Assembly (NCBI GenBank): GCA_964622545.1
Contig: CAZUQM010000014.1
Location: 62,001-126,000, forward strand
Origin: JAFGLZ01 sp964622545
GTDB taxonomy: Bacteria > Planctomycetota > Phycisphaerae > UBA1845 > JAFGLZ01
Direction of reading: 5' to 3'
Length of the DNA: 64,000 nucleotides
Part shown: piece after piece, positions 59,427 through 64,000 of the stretch
Layout of the letters: each line of letters starts with the position of its first letter
How positions within the stretch are numbered: position 1 is the stretch's first letter
The notes under the pieces: model-generated
The model's input: the letters and a program-made list of their open reading frames with translations, nothing else
Database searches by the model: none
Told to the model about the DNA's origin: nothing
Translations under genes and position numbers: made by a program

Positions 59427-59747
59427 ATGATGGCAGCACGCATGATGGTGGGGGAGTCGGCCTTGACTGACGCGAATCTCGATCCGGACCAGATCCCCCA
59501 GTGTCCACACTGCAGCCAACCCATGAAGCGGTGGGAGGTGCCTCCCGAATCGAGCTGGGACACGCGCTGGATGTGGGGCTGCTTCAACGACGAGTGCCCC
59601 TACTACATCCGAGGTTGGGCGTGGATGCGGGAGCAGTTCCGACAAGAGGCGAGCTACCGGTGGCGGATCGATCCGTCCACGGGCGAGAGCGGGCCGCTGC
59701 CGGTCTGGAGCCCGGAAGCGCTGAAGAACCGGATTCTCGATACGTAA
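59427..59747 (+). CDS. Small zinc-ribbon-like protein between aprA and qmoA
   Basis: A 106-aa soluble protein with a four-Cys metal site: CPHC (about residue 26-29) and CFNDEC (about 51-56), the second pair inside RWMWGCFNDECPYYIRGW. Aromatic residues are dense (WDTRWMWG, WAWMREQF, YRWR). This looks like the Ogr/Delta-like zinc-finger type seen in phage activators and in some sulfate-reducer loci, by shape only. AAAGGA lies six bases before ATG 59427. It lies between aprA and a YkgJ-family gene 36 bp on, so a role in Apr/Qmo maturation or interaction is a fair guess, unproven. Confidence 0.78.
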   Translation: MMAARMMVGESALTDANLDPDQIPQCPHCSQPMKRWEVPPESSWDTRWMWGCFNDECPYYIRGWAWMREQFRQEASYRWRIDPSTGESGPLPVWSPEALKNRILDT

Positions 59748-59783
59748 CTCATCGCGGTTCGCGGGCCGTACCAGGTGAAGGTT

Positions 59784-60668
59784 GTGACTGACGAACAGAC
59801 GACGCGACAATTCAAAGAGGCCGTCCTCCGGGACGCGCCCCGCCTCAAAGCGAGCGACAGCTTCAAGTTCGGCTGCCATCCAGGCGTGACATGCTTCAAC
59901 ACCTGTTGTGCGGACGTGAACATCTTCCTCACCCCGTACGACATCGTGCGTATGAAGACCCGCCTCGGCGTCGACTCCGAGACGTTCCTCGATACCTACA
60001 CGATCGTCCCGTTCACGAAGGAGCAGCGCCTGCCCGTGGTCGTGCTCAAGATGCGCGACGACGAGGGCAAGACGTGCCCCTTCGTGACCGACCAGGGATG
60101 CGGTATCTACGAAGACCGACCCTGGGCGTGCCGCATGTACCCCTTGGGCATGGCCGCGCCGGGTGAGTACGAGCAAGGCTCGGAGGCGTTCTACTTCCTC
60201 ATGGAGGAGGAGGGCTGCAAGGGCTTCGACGAAGACCGCAGCCAGACGGTCACCGAATGGATGGCCGACCAGGGCGTTACCGAGTACAACGAGATGGGGG
60301 AGCTGTTCAAGGCCTTGACGACCCATCCGAAGCTCCAGGGGGACGTCGATCTGGGCCTGGCCCAGATGGATATGTTCCACACCGCCTGCTACAACCTCGA
60401 TAAGTTCCGCCGGTTCGTGTTCGAGACGTCGTTTCTGACCAAGTTCGACATCCCGGACGAGCGCGTCGAGAGGATGCGGACGGACGACACGGAGCTGATG
60501 AAGCTCGCCCTGGAGTGGCTGCGGTTCAGCATCTGCGGTGAGCGGACCATGACGATTCGCCCCGACCTGCAAGCCGAGAAGGAGAAGGAGCTCGCCGGGG
60601 TCATCAAGGCGCGGCGCGAGGCGGCGGCCAAGACGAAGGCAGAGGACCAGAGGAAGCGGAACCGGTAG
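59784..60668 (+). CDS. YkgJ-family cysteine-cluster protein
   Basis: A 294-aa protein of the YkgJ (CxxCxxCC-type) Zn/Fe-chelating family. Cys clusters: CHPGVTCFNTCC (about 32-43), CPFVTDQGCGIYEDRPWACR with MYP following (about 96-120) and later EEEGCKGFDED. The rest is helical (WMADQGVTEYNEMGELFKAL) and ends in a basic Lys/Arg tail. GTG 59784 is favoured (AGGTGAAG upstream); a GTG at 59775 adds three residues. It precedes qmoA by 70 bp on the same strand. Family function is not defined; metal binding fits handling of the iron-sulfur proteins nearby. Confidence 0.82.
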   Translation: MTDEQTTRQFKEAVLRDAPRLKASDSFKFGCHPGVTCFNTCCADVNIFLTPYDIVRMKTRLGVDSETFLDTYTIVPFTKEQRLPVVVLKMRDDEGKTCPFVTDQGCGIYEDRPWACRMYPLGMAAPGEYEQGSEAFYFLMEEEGCKGFDEDRSQTVTEWMADQGVTEYNEMGELFKALTTHPKLQGDVDLGLAQMDMFHTACYNLDKFRRFVFETSFLTKFDIPDERVERMRTDDTELMKLALEWLRFSICGERTMTIRPDLQAEKEKELAGVIKARREAAAKTKAEDQRKRNR

Positions 60669-60738
60669 GCCGTGCCGGGAGGGGCCCGCGCGAGCGGGTC
60701 CGCCCTAGCAGCGCGGCGACGAGAAACGAGGGAGCCCT

Positions 60739-61998
60739 GTGACAGAACCGAAATCGGATAAGGCCATCCTGGTGATCGGCGGCGGCATCGCCGGCATGAC
60801 GGCCGCGGTGGAGGCCGCCGAGGTGGGCTACAAAGTCGTGCTGGTCGAGAAGGAGCCGTGCCTGGGCGGCCGGGTGGTTCGGATGAACCAATACTTCCCC
60901 AAGCTCTGCCCGCCGACGTGCGGCATGGAGATCAACGCCCGGCGCATCCGCCAGAACCCGCTGATCACGGTGTACACCATGGCGGACGTGCAGAGCGTGA
61001 GCGGCTCGCCCGGCGACTACACCGCCACGATCAAGCTCAACCCCCGCTACGTGACGGGCAAGGTCGACCTCGACGCCTCGCACGCCGAGGCCATCGGCAG
61101 CGAGCGCGTGGATACGTTCAACGCCAACATGGGCAGGACCAAGGCGCTGTACAGGCCCTTCCCCCAGTCGTTCCCGTCGCAATGGGTGCTGGATCGAGAG
61201 GCGATCAGCGACGACGACGTGGCCAAGCTGAAGGAGACCGTGCCCGACGGCGCGATCGACTTCGACATGCAGCCCGAGACGATCGAGGTCCAAGCCGGCG
61301 CGATTGTGGTGGCCACCGGCTGGGCGCCCTTCGATGCGACCAAGCTGGACAATCTGGGCTTCGCGCAGTGCGACAACGTGATCACGAACGTGATGATGGA
61401 GCGGCTGGCCTCGGACTGGGGTCCGACGGGCGGCAAGATCGTGCGCCCGGGCGACGACAAGCCGCCGGCGAGCGTGGCGTTCGTGCAGTGCGCGGGCAGT
61501 CGCGACGAGAACCATCTCCAGTACTGCTCGGGCGTGTGCTGCATGGCGTCGCTCAAGCAGGCCCGCTACGTCCGCGAGCAGCTTCCCGAGGCCGACATCA
61601 CGATCTTCTACATCGACATCCGACCGACGGGTCGGCACGAGGATTTCTACTACGAGCTGCTGGCCGACGAGAAGATCCGCTTCATCAAGGGCAAGGTGGC
61701 CAAGATCACCGACGCCGGTGGCGGGAATCTCAAGCTCGACGTCGAGGACTCGATCTCGGGCACGAAGGTCCCGAGCACCTTCGAGATGGTGGTGCTGGCC
61801 ACGGGCATGGTGCCCAACCTGGCGATCGAGAAGCTGCCGCTCGACCTGCAGTTGGACGGCTATGGCTTCATCGTCAACGGCGAGGACAAGGGCATCTTCT
61901 CGGCCGGTGTCGCGAGGCATCCGATCGAGGTGACGCGGACGGTGAAGGAAGGCACGGCCGCGGCGCTCAAGGCGATTCAGTTCATCACGCAAGGCTGA
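60739..61998 (+). CDS. qmoA: Quinone-interacting oxidoreductase subunit QmoA
   Basis: A 419-aa HdrA-like flavoprotein of the Qmo complex, which links the menaquinone pool to AprBA. FAD site VIGGGIAGMTAAVEAAEVGY, then VVLVEKEPCLGGRVVRMNQY. KLCPPTCGMEINARRIRQNP is a segment I associate with QmoA. FVQCAGSRDENHLQYCSGVC plus CMASLKQARYVRE and FYIDIRPTGRHEDFYYELL match HdrA/QmoA. The end is SAGVARHPIEVTRTVKEGTA. GTG 60739 has GAGGGAG four to five bases upstream. The spacing to qmoB is 16 bp, with a second GAGGAGG at the junction. Confidence 0.94.
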   Translation: MTEPKSDKAILVIGGGIAGMTAAVEAAEVGYKVVLVEKEPCLGGRVVRMNQYFPKLCPPTCGMEINARRIRQNPLITVYTMADVQSVSGSPGDYTATIKLNPRYVTGKVDLDASHAEAIGSERVDTFNANMGRTKALYRPFPQSFPSQWVLDREAISDDDVAKLKETVPDGAIDFDMQPETIEVQAGAIVVATGWAPFDATKLDNLGFAQCDNVITNVMMERLASDWGPTGGKIVRPGDDKPPASVAFVQCAGSRDENHLQYCSGVCCMASLKQARYVREQLPEADITIFYIDIRPTGRHEDFYYELLADEKIRFIKGKVAKITDAGGGNLKLDVEDSISGTKVPSTFEMVVLATGMVPNLAIEKLPLDLQLDGYGFIVNGEDKGIFSAGVARHPIEVTRTVKEGTAAALKAIQFITQG

Positions 61999-62014
61999 GG
62001 AGGCATAGGCTCCG

Positions 62015-64000
62015 ATGGAAGGCAAGCTGGGCGTATACATCTGCACGGGCTACGGCATCGGCGAGGCGCTGGACGTCGACGCGCTGGAGAAGCTGACCCA
62101 AGACGATGAGTTCATGGACCTCAAGGCCGACTTCGTCAAGACGGTTCCGTCGTGCGAGGGCGACGACCTCGAGGCGATCAAGAAGGAGATCGTCGACGAG
62201 GACCTTCGCGGCGTGGTCATCGCCGGCCCGAGCTTCCGGTTCTACGATGACGACCCGTTCCACGAGATGAAGAACGACCGCGTCATCGAGTTCGTGAACC
62301 TCCGCGAGCAGGTGGTGTGGTGCAACGAGCCCAACCACGAAGACACCCAGAAGATGGCCGAGGACTACATCCGGATGGGGATGGTTCGCGCGTCCAAGTC
62401 CGTCGCCCCCGAGCCCTTCGAGCAGGCGTCGCAGATCAACAAGGACGTCATGGTCGTCGGCGGCGGGATCTCGGGCATCACCGCCGCGACCCAGGCCGCC
62501 CAGGCCGGGCATAGCGTGCACGTGGTCGAGAAGGAGCAAGAGCTCGGCGGCTGGACCGCCAAGATGCACAAGCTCGTGCCGACCATGCCGCCCTACACGG
62601 AGCTGGAGCCGGTCTCGATCGGCGAGCGCATCGAAGCGCTCAAGGCCATGGACAACGTGACGATCCACACCGGGGCCGAGATCGAGCGTATCGAGGGCGC
62701 CCCGGGCATGTTCGACGTGCACCTCAAGGCGACGGGCGCCGAGGGCAACGGTTTGGCCAACTTCATGGTCGGCGCGATCATTCAGGCCACGGGCTGGCAG
62801 CCCCACAAGCCGAAGCACATCGAGCATCTCGGTTACGAGAAGTTCGCGAACGTGATCACCAACGTGCAGCTCGAGGAGATGGCTCGGGAGGGCAAGATCG
62901 CTCGTCCCTCGGACGGCAAGCCAGCCACGAGCGTGGCGTTCATCCAGGTCACCGGCTCGCCCGATCCGGACGTGTTCAGCCACTGCTCGAGCATCGTCGA
63001 CCTGACCTCCTTGAAGCAGGCCTTGTACGTCCGCGAGCAGAGCGCCGAGGCCAAGGCCTTCATCTTCTACGATCAGTTCCGAGCTCCGGGGCATTACGAG
63101 GACTTCTACCGCTCGGTGCAGGCCAACCCGGGCGTCTTTCTGACCAAGGGCAAGGTCGAGCAGGTGACCGAGCAGGGCGACAAGCTCGTGCTGAGCGTCA
63201 AGGACACGATGCTGGCTCGGGACATCACCGTCGAGGTGGACCTTGTGGTGCTGGCCACGGGCATGAAGCCGGTGACGGCCGACGGCGAGGCCATCCGGCA
63301 GCTCACCGACGCGAAGGTCCGTGCCGAGAAGGGCGAATCGGAGCACCAGCGCAAGGAGGCCGCCGAGCTGGTCGAGAAGCTCAAGGACCACGAAGGCACG
63401 TCAATCCTGCACCTGAACTACCGTCAGGGGCCGGACCTGCCGGCGCTCAAGTACGGCTATCCGGACAGCCATTTCATCTGCTTCCCGTACGAGTCGCGTC
63501 GGACGGGCATCTACCCGACCGGCTCCTGCCGCAACCCGACCGACGGGGTGCAGAGCGTGGAGGACGCCACGGGCGCGGCGCTCAAGGCGGTGCAGGTGGT
63601 CGAGATGCTGTCGCGCGGCGAGAGCCCCCACCCGCGTGCGGGCGACATCAGCTTCCCGGACTTCTTCCTGCAGCGCTGCACGCAGTGCAAGCGGTGCACC
63701 GAGGAGTGCCCGTTCGGCACGCTCAACGAGGATGCCAAGGGCACGCCCCAGCCGAACCCGACGCGGTGCCGGCGTTGCGGCATCTGCCTGGGCAGTTGTC
63801 CGGAGCGGATCATCAGCTTCAAGAACTACTCGGTGGACCAGATCGCCAACGTGATCAAGTCGATCGAGGTGCCCGACGAGTTCGATGAGAAGCCCCGCTA
63901 CCTGGTGCTCGCGTGCGAGAACGACGCCTATCCGGCGATCGATCTGGCCGGGCAGCGACGGATGCAGATCAGCCCGTTCATTCGCGTGATCCCGATCCGC
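62015..64000 (+). CDS. qmoB: Quinone-interacting oxidoreductase subunit QmoB (3' truncated by window edge)
   Basis: 662 codons visible, open to the last base; family members are about 750 aa, so some 90 residues are missing. The N-terminal part starts KLGVYICTGYGIGEALDVDA. FAD domain: VVGGGISGITAATQAAQAGH near residue 148, then EKEQELGGWTAKMHKLVP. ASVAF-type strand AFIQVTGSPDPDVFSHCSSI and FYDQFRAPGHYEDFYRSVQ follow. Two 4Fe-4S sites near 555-566 (CTQCKRCTEECPFG) and 585-597 (CRRCGICLGSCPERI). The C-terminal MvhD-like domain begins near 632 (YLVLACENDAYPAIDLAGQR). Residue 13 is Tyr where I expect Cys in a CTGCG motif. GAGGAGG lies eleven bases before ATG 62015. qmoC would be expected downstream. 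Confidence 0.94.
   Translation, partial: MEGKLGVYICTGYGIGEALDVDALEKLTQDDEFMDLKADFVKTVPSCEGDDLEAIKKEIVDEDLRGVVIAGPSFRFYDDDPFHEMKNDRVIEFVNLREQVVWCNEPNHEDTQKMAEDYIRMGMVRASKSVAPEPFEQASQINKDVMVVGGGISGITAATQAAQAGHSVHVVEKEQELGGWTAKMHKLVPTMPPYTELEPVSIGERIEALKAMDNVTIHTGAEIERIEGAPGMFDVHLKATGAEGNGLANFMVGAIIQATGWQPHKPKHIEHLGYEKFANVITNVQLEEMAREGKIARPSDGKPATSVAFIQVTGSPDPDVFSHCSSIVDLTSLKQALYVREQSAEAKAFIFYDQFRAPGHYEDFYRSVQANPGVFLTKGKVEQVTEQGDKLVLSVKDTMLARDITVEVDLVVLATGMKPVTADGEAIRQLTDAKVRAEKGESEHQRKEAAELVEKLKDHEGTSILHLNYRQGPDLPALKYGYPDSHFICFPYESRRTGIYPTGSCRNPTDGVQSVEDATGAALKAVQVVEMLSRGESPHPRAGDISFPDFFLQRCTQCKRCTEECPFGTLNEDAKGTPQPNPTRCRRCGICLGSCPERIISFKNYSVDQIANVIKSIEVPDEFDEKPRYLVLACENDAYPAIDLAGQRRMQISPFIRVIPIR

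Overview
The window is a high-GC bacterial chromosome segment, most likely from a Planctomycetota bacterium (Phycisphaerae-like). I infer this from the set of families together: HAF-repeat secreted protein, two heparinase II/III-type lyases, DUF1961, a PPi-type phosphofructokinase, and short dispersed hairpin repeats between genes. No rRNA, tRNA or CRISPR array was recognised. Coding density is high and many starts are GTG or TTG with clear Shine-Dalgarno sequences.

Layout. 1-3.0 kb: end of pheS, then pheT. 3.3-10.0 kb: HAF-repeat exported protein and a Gfo/Idh/MocA oxidoreductase (minus strand), then an ACT-domain protein and an unusual GHKL ATPase (plus), then an exported heparinase II/III-like lyase (minus). 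10.6-16.6 kb: glutamate synthase gltB-gltD (minus). 17.3-21.6 kb: a Tat-exported polysaccharide lyase-like lipoprotein and a divergent DUF1961 lectin-fold protein. 21.9-37.6 kb: a surface-sugar locus. It holds an SpsF-like cytidylyltransferase, oxidoreductase, DegT aminotransferase, SDR epimerase/dehydratase, formyltransferase, NeuB-type synthase, AsnB, two methyltransferases, a WbuX/PseA-type amidotransferase, an orphan 113-aa protein and two GT-B-like proteins. This looks like synthesis and transfer of an N-formylated, possibly amidinated nonulosonic-acid-like sugar. 37.7-42.9 kb (minus): Asp-box propeller protein, transketolase, small EamA transporter, GPH sugar symporter. 43.1-56 kb: tsaB, a 1701-aa hybrid histidine kinase with eight PAS domains, an M24 peptidase-accB-accC run, PPi-phosphofructokinase, and a WcaJ-like polyprenyl glycosylphosphotransferase (minus).

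56.2-64 kb is the most notable part. A candidate promoter and a perfect palindrome precede a 46-codon ORF with a strong ribosome binding site. Then come aprB-aprA (APS reductase), a strong intrinsic-terminator-like hairpin, a small zinc-ribbon protein, a YkgJ-family Cys-cluster protein, qmoA, and the first 662 codons of qmoB, which runs off the end. AprBA with Qmo is the electron-transfer core of dissimilatory sulfate reduction (or its reversal in sulfur oxidation), an unexpected capacity for a planctomycete. sat, qmoC and dsr genes are not in the window.

The intergenic gaps hold several repeat families: two 185-bp MITE-like elements about 89% identical and bounded by CTAGTA/TACTAG ends, a covarying 9-bp hairpin, a 75-bp hairpin repeat, and short tandem repeats. 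Function calls rest on recognised motifs, not on database searches.
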